Shown here: piece by piece, positions 26,660 to 35,235 of the stretch
Layout of the letters: each line of letters begins with the position of its first letter
Position numbering within the stretch: the stretch's first letter is position 1
Assembly (NCBI GenBank): GCA_023399595.1
Contig: JAEWOR010000038.1
Span: 1 to 64,000, forward strand
Reading direction: 5' to 3'
Length of the DNA: 64,000 bases
Source of the DNA: Bacteroidota bacterium
GTDB lineage: Bacteria > Bacteroidota > Bacteroidia > Flavobacteriales > Weeksellaceae
The notes under the pieces: generated by a model
Databases searched by the model: none
Told to the model about the DNA's origin: nothing
What the model saw: only the letters and a program-made list of their open reading frames with translations
Made by a program: the position numbers and the translations under genes

Positions 26660-27404
26660 ATAAACTTGAATACTTTAAAAACCCATTCAGTGCCCAATTT
26701 ACGGTGTAGTAAAGAGATTTGAGAGTTGAAAAATTTAAATAATCTTTATATACCAAATATTGATCCCTCACGATGTTTTGTTTTTTTCTTGAAACGCTTG
26801 AAGAGTGCATTCTGTATTTTGATAAAGTTTTAGAAAGGGGTTTACCAGTCGGAATTTTTTTGAGTAAATTCAACCACATTACATGGTCTTCTCTTTTTGT
26901 TCCTTCTGGGAAATATTCAATACCAACCCTTTGAGAATCGTACATTGAAGAAAGTAAAGAAAGTCTGCATGTTTTTAGCATATTTTCAAAATTCACATCA
27001 ACATCAGCCGTGAAATCCGAGAGTTCTTTTTCCAATTTCTCATTGCATCTCGCATAACTGGAATAGGCTAATTCAATATTCTCAGTTTTCATAAATGTAA
27101 GCATTTCTGCTAAGAAATTGTTTTCCCAAATATCATCAGCATCCAAAAAAGTAATATATCGTCCTTTGGCGTTTTTTAAGGAAATATTTCTGGCTTTTCC
27201 TGCTCCTCCATTTTTTTCTGTTGAAAAAATCTTTATTCTGGAATCGTTGATACTTTTCAGGATCTCTACAGTATTGTCCTGAGAGCAATCATCGGTAATA
27301 ATCCATTCCCAATCTGTAAAGGTTTGTTTTAATACGGAAGATAACGTTTCCTGAATGAAGTTTGCTGAATTATAGCAAGGAGTAATAATAGAAACTTCTG
27401 GCAT
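26637..27404 (-). CDS. family 2 glycosyltransferase next to waaA
   Basis: 255 residues. GT2 N-terminus VSIITPCYNSANFIQETL, donor site TDDCSQDNT, metal site TFLDADDIWEN and YRMHSSSVSRKK near the end are typical of LPS-core or capsule transferases. Convergent with waaA and sharing 23 bp of 3' coding sequence with it. TATATTTG on the minus strand (27418-27425) is a likely -7 box, 14 nt from the ATG. Donor and acceptor are unknown. LPS core synthesis is the best inference. Confidence 0.87.
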   Translation of the reverse strand: MPEVSIITPCYNSANFIQETLSSVLKQTFTDWEWIITDDCSQDNTVEILKSINDSRIKIFSTEKNGGAGKARNISLKNAKGRYITFLDADDIWENNFLAEMLTFMKTENIELAYSSYARCNEKLEKELSDFTADVDVNFENMLKTCRLSLLSSMYDSQRVGIEYFPEGTKREDHVMWLNLLKKIPTGKPLSKTLSKYRMHSSSVSRKKQNIVRDQYLVYKDYLNFSTLKSLYYTVNWALNGFLKYSSLFNKKNLS

Positions 27405-27530
27405 TTATGTGTTTTTGCAAATATAATATTTTTTATTGTGTGCTATTTAATTGCTTTTTCGCACTAAATTTATTTTTTTAGTGAAAGATTGCAAAAAAAA
27501 TTATAATTTTAAGCCGTAAAAATTTAACCT

Positions 27531-27998
27531 ATGAAGAAATTGGCTGTAATATTTGCAGGACTGTCGTTATTTGTAGCAACTTCTTGTGATGATAAAGATG
27601 ATCCAGTTATATATTATCCTATTGCTGGTACTTGGCAACCTGTGAAAGAAACTTGGACAAGTGTAGTAACAGGAACTGATCCTGTCTCAGACCCTATTGT
27701 GTATACACCTTGTCAACAAGAGTCTAGGTGGGTATTTCAGACAAACTCTTCGGGAAGTATTGAAGATCATGACGATCCTGCAGGAACTGGAACTTGTGCA
27801 GTAACTGGGGTTAGAACATTTACGTATGTTTATAACGGAAATGGAGATGATAATTTTCAGATTAAATACGGAGGGACAGTTGTTCCTGAAAATGGTAAAG
27901 TGACAAAACTTACCGCTACTGAAATGAATATTAAATTAGAAGTTCTTAATAATACAACTTACAGTTCTAAAACTTATACTTTTAAAAGAGTGCAATAG
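27531..27998 (+). CDS. lipocalin-like lipoprotein
   Basis: 155 residues. Signal peptide MKKLAVIFAGLSLFVATS is followed by a lipobox cysteine and an acidic DDKDD linker. The beta-rich remainder starts with IAGTWQPVKETW, the G-x-W feature of lipocalin-like domains found in many Bacteroidetes lipoproteins. A probable disulfide pair lies in YTPCQQESRW and GTCAVTG. Function unknown. It stands alone and ends at a bidirectional terminator. Confidence 0.75.
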   Translation: MKKLAVIFAGLSLFVATSCDDKDDPVIYYPIAGTWQPVKETWTSVVTGTDPVSDPIVYTPCQQESRWVFQTNSSGSIEDHDDPAGTGTCAVTGVRTFTYVYNGNGDDNFQIKYGGTVVPENGKVTKLTATEMNIKLEVLNNTTYSSKTYTFKRVQ

Positions 27999-28016
27999 TT
28001 TTGTGAATATTTAAAA

Positions 28017-28049
28017 TAAAAAAATCTCATCTATTCGGATGAGATTTTT
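28017..28049. terminator. bidirectional terminator
   Basis: AAAATCTCATC / GATGAGATTTT stem with a TATTCG loop, A-rich on the left and T-rich on the right. It serves the convergent lipocalin-like and DUF3298 genes. Confidence 0.85.
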
Positions 28050-28055
28050 ATTTTG

Positions 28056-29201
28056 TTAATATTTAAAACTCGTGTTGAGGTGGGGTTTCATTTTTTCATA
28101 AGGAATGTATAATTGATAAGATCCCATTGAATAAGGTCCTACTTCATATGGATTATAATAAAATATAATTCCTTTTTTAGTCAAAATAAAATTATCTGTA
28201 AAAGGAACACTCTCTACCAAAAAAGAAACTTCATCCGATTGTAGGTCTTGTAAAGGTGTGTTTTTAGCAAGTTTGTATTTTTCGTACACTTCATTGTTGA
28301 CCATTTTATCGAGTTCTGTTTTAGAGGATTTGAAGATGTCATTTCTACTTAAGAACTTATTTTGTTGAGCGTCATAGTTATAGAAAATACTTCCTCCATT
28401 ACCATGAGCTCCACCTGTGTATTCATAAAAATTATGCTCAAACACCATTCTTTTTCCGGTGTTAACTACTGGGAAAAAAGACGTAGAAACTACATAATTA
28501 TTCGTAGCTGATGATTCTCCAAACTCTTTTTTGAAATTCTTCATGTCCTCAAGGTAATTTTTCTCATAATCAGCTAATGAAATGTGCAATAAGTTGTTAA
28601 TATCTCCTTTGGTGTTACCGAACATCACCTTCTTAATGGTGTCATTTATTAAACTATTGCTGCTTGTAGCAAAAACTTCTTCATTATAAGTTGCAGTATT
28701 TTCCTCAAAATTGATGTTTTTTGAAATTCCAAAATACTGTAATGGGATTTGGTTGCTGGCATAAGTTTCTTTGAGTTCAAATAATTGTTTTTTGCCTTTA
28801 GATTCCCAAGTTCCTTTAAAAGTTAATCCATCAAAATCACCAGAGAAAGTTTCTTCTTTATTAAAATCAATTACAGCGTTTAAATTCAATTTATTGTTAA
28901 CGAATACACTGTCTTTTTGATAAAATTGAATAGGTTTTTCTTCAGATAAATAATAGTAGGTTCCAGAAAAAGAGATTTTATTTGCTTCATTTTCTCCCGA
29001 TTCTACAAAATCTTGATGTTTTATGAGTTCCATCGCAACAGGAATATCTCCGATTTTCCCTTCAAGATGCCAGTAGTTTTTAGTGAGATCTGGCTTAAGT
29101 TGTTCTTGTTCTTGTTTAGGTGTGTTTTGATTTGAAGCTGTGGAAGTTTCATTTTTTTTACAAGAAAATAAAAGAAGGGCGCAAATTAAAAGGTATTTCA
29201 T
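28056..29201 (-). CDS. DUF3298/DUF4163 (RsiV-like) lipoprotein
   Basis: About 381 residues from ATG at 29201 (MKYLLICALLLFSCKK). An ATG seven codons earlier gives a longer, less signal-like start. After the lipobox there is an acidic linker, then an N-terminal beta domain and a C-terminal DUF3298 region with YEYTGGAHGNGGSIFYNY and VGPYSMGSYQLYIPYE. RsiV, an anti-sigma factor that binds lysozyme, shares this fold, but no anti-sigma part is present. Role unknown. Confidence 0.82.
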   Translation of the reverse strand: MKYLLICALLLFSCKKNETSTASNQNTPKQEQEQLKPDLTKNYWHLEGKIGDIPVAMELIKHQDFVESGENEANKISFSGTYYYLSEEKPIQFYQKDSVFVNNKLNLNAVIDFNKEETFSGDFDGLTFKGTWESKGKKQLFELKETYASNQIPLQYFGISKNINFEENTATYNEEVFATSSNSLINDTIKKVMFGNTKGDINNLLHISLADYEKNYLEDMKNFKKEFGESSATNNYVVSTSFFPVVNTGKRMVFEHNFYEYTGGAHGNGGSIFYNYDAQQNKFLSRNDIFKSSKTELDKMVNNEVYEKYKLAKNTPLQDLQSDEVSFLVESVPFTDNFILTKKGIIFYYNPYEVGPYSMGSYQLYIPYEKMKPHLNTSFKY

Positions 29202-29222
29202 AATATTTTTTGTATGCTTCAT

Positions 29223-29573
29223 ACAAAATTGATGCTAATTGTAATTATTGATGAATGAAGTTTTGTTTGATTATTAATTAAGCAAGATAGGTATCATTCA
29301 CAACATATTGCTTATCAACTACAACTAAGTAAGTATTACAACTAATGTATTAGAGGTAAGAGGGGGAGGTTAATACGCTACCGACTATGCGTCTTGTATA
29401 TTTAATATCAACAACTTATGATGTAAATGACCAGAATGTATTAGCTACAATGCAAATTTCGGCTAATAGACAATAGCTTTTTTATTATTGATAATTTTAC
29501 GAAAATCCTTATCCTTTGATGAGGATTTTTTCATTTCAAATTGCTTAAATTTGTACTCATTTAAAATAAAATA
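29223..29573. other. intergenic region upstream of leuS
   Basis: 351 bp without a supported gene. A weak hairpin with AATCCT / AGGATT arms followed by T's lies at about 29503-29531, and TAAATTTG at 29546-29553 is the likely leuS -7 box. On the minus strand a short open stretch ending at TAA 29278 (YISCNTYLVVVDKQYVVNDT) looks protein-like but has no start, so it may be debris of a lost gene. Confidence 0.4.
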
Positions 29574-32500
29574 ATGTTTTACGATCATCAGCAGATAGAA
29601 AAAAAGTGGCAAAAATATTGGGAAGAAAACCAAACGTATAAAACTTCCAACAATACAGATAAACCTAAATTTTATGTACTCGATATGTTTCCTTATCCTT
29701 CTGGAGCAGGGCTTCATGTTGGGCACCCACTAGGTTATATCGCTTCAGATATCTATGCGAGATACAAAAGACATCAAGGTTTTAATGTATTGCATCCTGT
29801 TGGTTACGATTCTTTCGGACTTCCAGCGGAGCAATATGCCATTCAGACTGGTCAACATCCTGCGATTACTACTGAGCAAAATATCAATAGATATGAAGAA
29901 CAGCTTCGCAAAATCGGGTTTTCTTTTGATTGGAGCCGAGAAGTTCGCACTTCGGACTCTTCTTATTATAAATGGACGCAATGGATTTTTATTGAATTAT
30001 TCCATTCTTGGTATAATAAATCAACCGATAAAGCAGAGCCTATTTCCACATTAATTCAACATTTTGAGGAAAAAGGAACAGAAGGTTTAAATGCTAATCA
30101 AAACGAAGAATTAAATTTTACTTCTGAAGAATGGAAAAACGCTTCAGAACTAGATCAACAAGATAGTTTATTGAATTATCGTTTGGCTTTCAGAGCTGAA
30201 ACTACTGTAAACTGGTGTCCAGCCTTGGGAACGGTTCTAGCAAACGATGAAATTAAAGACGGAAAATCTGAACGTGGAGGTTATCCTGTTTTCCAAAAGA
30301 AAATGATGCAATGGAGCATGCGCATTTCTGCATATTCCGAAAGATTATTGCAAGGATTGAAAGCTTTGGATTGGCCACAACCTTTGAAAGATTCTCAAGA
30401 ATATTGGATTGGGAAATCTCAAGGTGCTTCTGTTATTTTCCCCCTTTGCCCCAAAGGGGAGAACATCTCTAATGATGAATTACAGAAAAATGAAACGAAA
30501 AAGTTTGGCTACTTAACAGGAGGAAATAATTCTGCCTTGTTGATTAAAAAAGCTCAAGAAAACAGAGATAATCCTACAGAAACAGAAGCGATTTTGTGGG
30601 AACAACTAAAATCTAAAAAACTCGATTATAAGTTTAGAAGACAGCATTTGATTAACGATTTTATTGTGGATTTTGTTAGTTTGTCTAAAAAACTAATTAT
30701 TGAAGTTGATGGTGGTTATCACAATAATGAACCTCAAATTCAGTTGGATAATGAACGTACTGAAATTCTTGAAAAAGAAGGCTTCAAGGTAATTAGATTT
30801 ACAAACGAAGAGGTTATTAATGACCTTGAAAAAGTATTAAAATCTATTAGTTCTCATCTTGAATTACAACCAAATTTAGAGGAAGATAAAGCGGAGAATC
30901 AATCACAGTTCGCCCCTTCGGGGGAAAGGGGGATTGAAGTGTTCACCACTCGTCCTGATACTATTTTCGGAGCAACTTTTATGGTGTTAGCGCCAGAAAA
31001 TCCAATGGTGGAAAATTTAACAACGGATGCTCAAAAAGCTGAGGTGGAAAATTACATCGAAGAAACTTCAAAAAAAACGGAAAGGGATAGAATGGCAGAT
31101 GTGAAAAACGTGTCTGGAGCTTTCACAGGGAGTTATGCTATCAATCCGTTTACGGGAAAAAATATCCCGATTTATATTTCGGATTATGTATTGATGGGTT
31201 ACGGAACGGGCGCTGTAATGGCGGTTCCTGCGCATGACGAAAGAGATCATCGTTTTGCTAAAAAATTCAATCTAGAAATTATTAACGTTATTGAAAGCGA
31301 AAATGATGTTCAAGAAGAATCTTATGATTCTAAAGATAGCGTTTGTGTTAATTCTGACTTTTTAAATGGTTTGAATTACAATGATGCAAAATCCAAAATT
31401 ATTTCAGAGATCGAAAATCGTGGAATAGGTCATGGAACAACGAATTATCGTCAGCGAGATGCTATTTTTTCCCGTCAAAGATATTGGGGTGAGCCAGTTC
31501 CTGTCTATTATAAAGAAGGTTATCCTTATACATTACCAAACTCTGCACTTCCTTTGGAATTACCAGAAGTTGAAAAATACTTACCAACTGAAGATGGAGA
31601 TCCGCCATTAGGAAATGCTAAAACTTTTGCTTGGGACGAAGCCAATCAAAAGGTTGTAGATACCAACTTGATTGATGAGATAACGGTTTTCCCAATAGAA
31701 TTATCTACAATGCCGGGTTGGGCAGGAAGCTCTTGGTATTTTTTGAGATATATGGATCCAAATGACGATGAGGTTTTCTGCAAAAAAGATTTGTCGGATT
31801 ATTGGGGGCAAGTAGATTTGTACATCGGTGGAAGCGAACACGCAACAGGACATTTATTGTATTCTCGTTTCTGGAATATGTTCTTGAAAGACCGTGGATT
31901 CATCGAGCAAAACGAACCTTTCCAAAAATTGATTAATCAAGGAATGATTTTAGGAATGAGTGCATTTGTTTTCAGAATTGATGGAACCAATCAATATGTT
32001 TCTAAAAATTTAGCTAAAGATTATACTACTCAAAAAATTCACGTTGATGTTTCTTTATTAAAAGGAACATCTGATGAATTGGATACTGAAGCTTTCAAAA
32101 AATGGCGTCCAGAATTTCACGATGCAGAATTTATTTTGGAAGATGACAAATACATTACAGACCGTGAAGTTGAAAAAATGTCTAAGTCCAAATTCAATGT
32201 TGTTAATCCGGACGATATTTGCGAAGAATATGGAGCTGACGGATTGCGTTTGTACGAAATGTTCTTAGGTCCATTGGAGCAGTCAAAACCATGGAATACA
32301 CAAGGTTTAAGCGGGGTTTATGGTTTCTTGAAGAAATTCTATAACCTTTATTTTGATGGAGATTATTTTTCAGTTTCAGATAATGAACCAACAAAAGAAG
32401 AATTTAAAGTTTTACATACATTAATAAAGAAGGTGGTTTACGATATCGAGAATTTCTCTTTCAACACCTCTGTATCTTCATTTATGATTGCTGTAAACGA

Positions 32501-32855
32501 GTTGCAGAAATTAAAATGCAACAAACGTGCGATTCTAGAACCTCTTGCAGTAATTATTTCTCCTTATGCACCACACATTTGTGAAGAACTTTGGGAAAAC
32601 TTAGGTCATAACACAAGTATTGAGTTTGAAACTTTCCCTAAGTTGATTGAATCTTATCTTGTTGAAGATGAAATTGAATATCCAGTTAGCTTTAATGGAA
32701 AAATGAAATTCAAAATTTCTCTTCCTTCTGAGCTTTCTGTGCAAGAAATTGAAAAAAATATTCTTAATGAGGCAAAAGTGGTTCAGTTTTTGGAAGGAAA
32801 AACTCCAAAGAAGATAATAATTGTACCAAAAAAGATTGTTAATATAGTAATTTAA
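29574..32855 (+). CDS. leuS: leucyl-tRNA synthetase with an inserted DUF559 nuclease-like domain
   Basis: 1093 residues, about 165 longer than expected. The class I synthetase core is intact: FPYPSGAGLHVGH (HIGH motif at 48-51), WTQWIFIELF, KMSKS at 868-872 and a C-terminal anticodon-binding domain. The CP1 editing domain keeps the threonine-rich VFTTRPDTIFGATF and GTGAVMAVPAHDERD. Between ASVIF and IEVFTT, residues about 289-453 form a DUF559 (Vsr-like) domain: TETEAILWEQL, FRRQHLINDFIVDF, IIEVDGGYHNN. Homologues normally have only a short loop at this site. The insert contains no methionine and no stop. The synthetase must work if this is the only leuS. Confidence 0.95.
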   Translation: MFYDHQQIEKKWQKYWEENQTYKTSNNTDKPKFYVLDMFPYPSGAGLHVGHPLGYIASDIYARYKRHQGFNVLHPVGYDSFGLPAEQYAIQTGQHPAITTEQNINRYEEQLRKIGFSFDWSREVRTSDSSYYKWTQWIFIELFHSWYNKSTDKAEPISTLIQHFEEKGTEGLNANQNEELNFTSEEWKNASELDQQDSLLNYRLAFRAETTVNWCPALGTVLANDEIKDGKSERGGYPVFQKKMMQWSMRISAYSERLLQGLKALDWPQPLKDSQEYWIGKSQGASVIFPLCPKGENISNDELQKNETKKFGYLTGGNNSALLIKKAQENRDNPTETEAILWEQLKSKKLDYKFRRQHLINDFIVDFVSLSKKLIIEVDGGYHNNEPQIQLDNERTEILEKEGFKVIRFTNEEVINDLEKVLKSISSHLELQPNLEEDKAENQSQFAPSGERGIEVFTTRPDTIFGATFMVLAPENPMVENLTTDAQKAEVENYIEETSKKTERDRMADVKNVSGAFTGSYAINPFTGKNIPIYISDYVLMGYGTGAVMAVPAHDERDHRFAKKFNLEIINVIESENDVQEESYDSKDSVCVNSDFLNGLNYNDAKSKIISEIENRGIGHGTTNYRQRDAIFSRQRYWGEPVPVYYKEGYPYTLPNSALPLELPEVEKYLPTEDGDPPLGNAKTFAWDEANQKVVDTNLIDEITVFPIELSTMPGWAGSSWYFLRYMDPNDDEVFCKKDLSDYWGQVDLYIGGSEHATGHLLYSRFWNMFLKDRGFIEQNEPFQKLINQGMILGMSAFVFRIDGTNQYVSKNLAKDYTTQKIHVDVSLLKGTSDELDTEAFKKWRPEFHDAEFILEDDKYITDREVEKMSKSKFNVVNPDDICEEYGADGLRLYEMFLGPLEQSKPWNTQGLSGVYGFLKKFYNLYFDGDYFSVSDNEPTKEEFKVLHTLIKKVVYDIENFSFNTSVSSFMIAVNELQKLKCNKRAILEPLAVIISPYAPHICEELWENLGHNTSIEFETFPKLIESYLVEDEIEYPVSFNGKMKFKISLPSELSVQEIEKNILNEAKVVQFLEGKTPKKIIIVPKKIVNIVI
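30439..30461 (+). repeat. left terminal inverted repeat of the leuS insertion
   Basis: Contains CCCCTTTG-CCC-CAAAGGGG, a perfect 8-bp hairpin with a CCC loop, preceded by an extra C. It encodes FPLCPKGE in the LeuRS frame. Confidence 0.75.
30911..30933 (-). repeat. right terminal inverted repeat of the leuS insertion
   Basis: Reverse complement reads TCCCCCTTTCCCCCGAAGG followed by GGCG, differing from the left end at three of 23 positions. It encodes APSGERG in the LeuRS frame. Confidence 0.75.
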
Positions 32856-33010
32856 TAAAAATTAACATTGGGAATTTGTAAATTTTTATGCGGTAAATTT
32901 TAATATTATTTAATGTAATTGTTTAATATGTGAATTTTATATAAAATAATCAAAATATATTAAAATATCGAAACTGTAGTAATTTATTATTATGGAAAAA
33001 ATAATAATTG

Positions 33011-33044
33011 TTGACTTCGGTTTCTTGTATTTTATTTAAATTTG
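33011..33044 (+). promoter_or_regulatory. candidate promoter of the exbB operon
   Basis: TTGAC at 33011-33015 and TAAATTTG at 33037-33044 lie upstream of exbB. The spacer from TTG is 23 bp, or 26 bp from another TTG at 33008. The predicted leader is about 57 nt. The region from 32856 to 33105 is otherwise AT-rich with no other gene seen. Confidence 0.5.
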
Positions 33045-33105
33045 CCTTTATTTTACAGGCCCAAAAATTGTTTAAAAAAATATATAATATATAATTTAGT
33101 TTAAT

Positions 33106-33969
33106 ATGGAAATGAATGTTTCAAACACAGAAGAGCAAGTAGTTGCTAGAAAGACTGGAGGTTTAAACCCAGCTATTGTTATTCCTATTTTATTTGTAAT
33201 AGGTTTTGCTATTTATTTTTTCATTTTAGGTAATCCTGGTAACTTTAAGGCTGATCCTAGGTTAGCGGGAGCAACGGTTGCTACTGCCGATATTGAAACA
33301 AAAGAAATGCATCCAGAGTCGTTCATGGGGATTATTTATATGGGAGGGATTATCGTACCTGTACTTATTACATTCATGATCATCGTTATCGTTTTTGCTT
33401 TCGAGCGTTATTTCGTTTTAGGTAAAGCATCAGGAAAAGGTAATGTAGATAACTTCGTAGTTAAGGTAAGAAGTTTATTGAACCATAATAAAGTTGATGA
33501 AGCTTTAGAAGAGTGTGATAGACAACAAGGTTCTGTAGGGAATGTTGTGAGAGAAGGTCTTACTACTTACAAAGCTTTGACTAAAGATACTACCATGAAC
33601 AAAGAACAAAAAATGGTAGCACTTAACAAGTCTATTGAAGAAGCTACAACTTTAGAAATGCCAATGTTAGAAAAAAACATGATGATTCTTTCTACTTTAG
33701 GTACAGTAGCAACGCTAGTAGCACTATTAGGAACAGTAATCGGGATGATTAGAGCATTCTTCGCGTTAGGAGCTGGAGGTGGAACACCAGATGCAGCTGC
33801 GTTATCAATTGGTATTTCTGAAGCTCTTATCAACACGGCGTTAGGTATTGGTACTTCTGCTGTTGCTATTATCCTTTACAACTTCTTTACCTCTAAAATT
33901 GATGGATTAACTTATAAGATTGACGAAATCGCAATGAGTATCCAACAATCTTTTGCTGAATTCCATTAA
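33106..33969 (+). CDS. exbB: MotA/TolQ/ExbB proton channel protein
   Basis: 287 residues. N-terminal helix at about 22-42 (IVIPILFVIGFAIYFFILG), a second at about 78-103 and two more in the C-terminal MotA_ExbB domain with TLGTVATLVALLGTVIGMIRAF and ISEALINTALGIGTSAVAI. It forms the proton-conducting pentamer that energises TonB through ExbD. It heads an operon with two exbD genes and tonB in the same direction. The GGGTPDAAALS loop is typical of the Bacteroidetes version. Confidence 0.93.
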   Translation: MEMNVSNTEEQVVARKTGGLNPAIVIPILFVIGFAIYFFILGNPGNFKADPRLAGATVATADIETKEMHPESFMGIIYMGGIIVPVLITFMIIVIVFAFERYFVLGKASGKGNVDNFVVKVRSLLNHNKVDEALEECDRQQGSVGNVVREGLTTYKALTKDTTMNKEQKMVALNKSIEEATTLEMPMLEKNMMILSTLGTVATLVALLGTVIGMIRAFFALGAGGGTPDAAALSIGISEALINTALGIGTSAVAIILYNFFTSKIDGLTYKIDEIAMSIQQSFAEFH

Positions 33970-34033
33970 GAATTACAAAACCTAGAATTGTTTTCAATTC
34001 AAAAAAGAAGTTTAATAAAGTAATAATATAACA

Positions 34034-34642
34034 ATGGCGAGAATTAAACCAAAAAGACATGGTGTAATTACCGATATGACGGCAATGTGCGACGTTACAT
34101 TCCTATTATTGACGTTCTTCATTATGACCACTCAGTTTAAGAAACCTGATGTGGAGCAAATTAAACCGCCATCTTCAATATCTGAAAAATTGTTACCAGA
34201 CGCAAGTTTGATGACAATTAATGCAACAACAGACGGTAAATTTTATTTCCAACCTGTAGAAAATGCAACAGAAAGACTACAGCTTTTAGAAAATATGGGT
34301 CAGAAATATAATTTGGCCTTTAGTGATAAAGAAAAAGCGGCATTCCAAAAAGTTCATTCAATTGGTGTTCCTATGAGCCAACTGAAAAGCTTTCTAGACT
34401 TGCCAGAAGATGAGCAAAAAAACTATAAAAGTCCAACTGGTATTCCGATGGACTCTACTAACAAACAATTAATAGATTGGGTACAACAAAGTTTAAGTGT
34501 TAATCCAGATTATAAATTAGCGATTAAAGGTGACGTTGAAACCAAATATCCTAAAATTAAAAGTTTGTTTGAAGGTTTAAGAGATATTGATTTTCTTAAA
34601 TTCTGGTTGATAACATCTCAAGAAGGAACTCCAAATCAATAA
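34034..34642 (+). CDS. exbD: ExbD/TolR biopolymer transport protein (first copy)
   Basis: 202 residues. Short basic N-terminus (RIKPKRHGV), then the membrane helix with its essential aspartate in DMTAMCDVTFLLLTFFIM, followed by a periplasmic domain. Compared with the second copy it has a large insertion in the periplasmic part (about 75-150). It couples proton flow through ExbB to TonB. It is separated from the second exbD by only 3 bp. Confidence 0.9.
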   Translation: MARIKPKRHGVITDMTAMCDVTFLLLTFFIMTTQFKKPDVEQIKPPSSISEKLLPDASLMTINATTDGKFYFQPVENATERLQLLENMGQKYNLAFSDKEKAAFQKVHSIGVPMSQLKSFLDLPEDEQKNYKSPTGIPMDSTNKQLIDWVQQSLSVNPDYKLAIKGDVETKYPKIKSLFEGLRDIDFLKFWLITSQEGTPNQ

Positions 34643-34645
34643 GAA

Positions 34646-35212
34646 ATGGCAGAAGTACAAGTACAAGAAAAAGGCGGTAAAGGCGGTAAGGTTCGTTCCA
34701 AAAAACATAACCCCCGTGTAGACATGACCCCAATGGTGGATTTAAATTTCCTATTGTTGATGTTCTTTATGTTTACATCTACCTTCAGTAAACCGAATGT
34801 AATGGATTTAGGTCTTCCTGCGAAACCAAAGAAAGATCAAAAAGCTCCAGACACAGAGATTAAACTTTCTAATTCCATTTCATTATTAATTGGGAAAGAT
34901 AACAGGATATTTTGGCACCAACAAGACAATACCAGTCTTACAGATGCCAACTTGAATGAAACTACTTTCGATAGAGAGGGGATTAGAAAAGTAATTGAGC
35001 AGGCAAAAGCTAGAGCTGCTGATGTAAGTAAATTTACGGTCATCATTAAGCCTACAGACGATGCAGTATATAAGAACTTTGTAGATATTCTTGACGAAAT
35101 GGCTATTACCAAAAGTGAGCAGTACGGTGTTACCGATCTGAAACCTTGGGAAGAAGCTGTTTATAAAAGAAAAGTGGGAGAAGCTGCTACAGCACCAGTA
35201 ACTACAAAGTAA
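34646..35212 (+). CDS. exbD: ExbD/TolR biopolymer transport protein (second copy)
   Basis: 188 residues. A Lys/Gly-rich basic N-terminus, then DMTPMVDLNFLLLMFFMF as the membrane helix with the conserved aspartates, and a periplasmic domain ending FTVIIKPTDDAVYKNFVDIL. This is the paralog to which the relic at 18836-19090 is closest. In Flavobacterium psychrophilum, tandem exbD genes and a virulence role for exbD2 have been described. An analogous arrangement is seen here. Confidence 0.92.
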   Translation: MAEVQVQEKGGKGGKVRSKKHNPRVDMTPMVDLNFLLLMFFMFTSTFSKPNVMDLGLPAKPKKDQKAPDTEIKLSNSISLLIGKDNRIFWHQQDNTSLTDANLNETTFDREGIRKVIEQAKARAADVSKFTVIIKPTDDAVYKNFVDILDEMAITKSEQYGVTDLKPWEEAVYKRKVGEAATAPVTTK

Positions 35213-35235
35213 TTTAACCATTAAATATTTTATCA

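Larger units (their letters stand above)
30439..30933 (+). mobile_element. in-frame DUF559-domain insertion bounded by inverted repeats
   Basis: The segment is exactly 495 bp (165 codons) with 23-bp ends that match 20/23 as inverted repeats: 30439-30461 against the reverse complement of 30911-30933. Each end is a C/G-rich near-palindrome. The encoded domain has the candidate Vsr-type residues E338, D366, E377, D379 and H383 (leuS numbering). No methionine occurs inside, so it is made only as part of LeuRS. Mobility is inferred from the structure. The target duplication cannot be fixed without a homologous empty site. Confidence 0.7.

Noticed and set aside
30439..30933. Intein in leuS
   Set aside because: There is a cysteine near the left junction but no Hint-domain blocks, no terminal His-Asn before a Cys/Ser/Thr, and the length and motifs are those of DUF559 alone.
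30439..30933. Separate DUF559 gene nested in leuS
   Set aside because: The segment has no ATG codon in the DUF559 frame and no stop, so independent translation would need an unusual start. It is best read as part of LeuRS.
32992..33039. 15-codon leader peptide before exbB
   Set aside because: A short ATG-to-stop run in AT-rich DNA, overlapping the promoter box and without conserved features.
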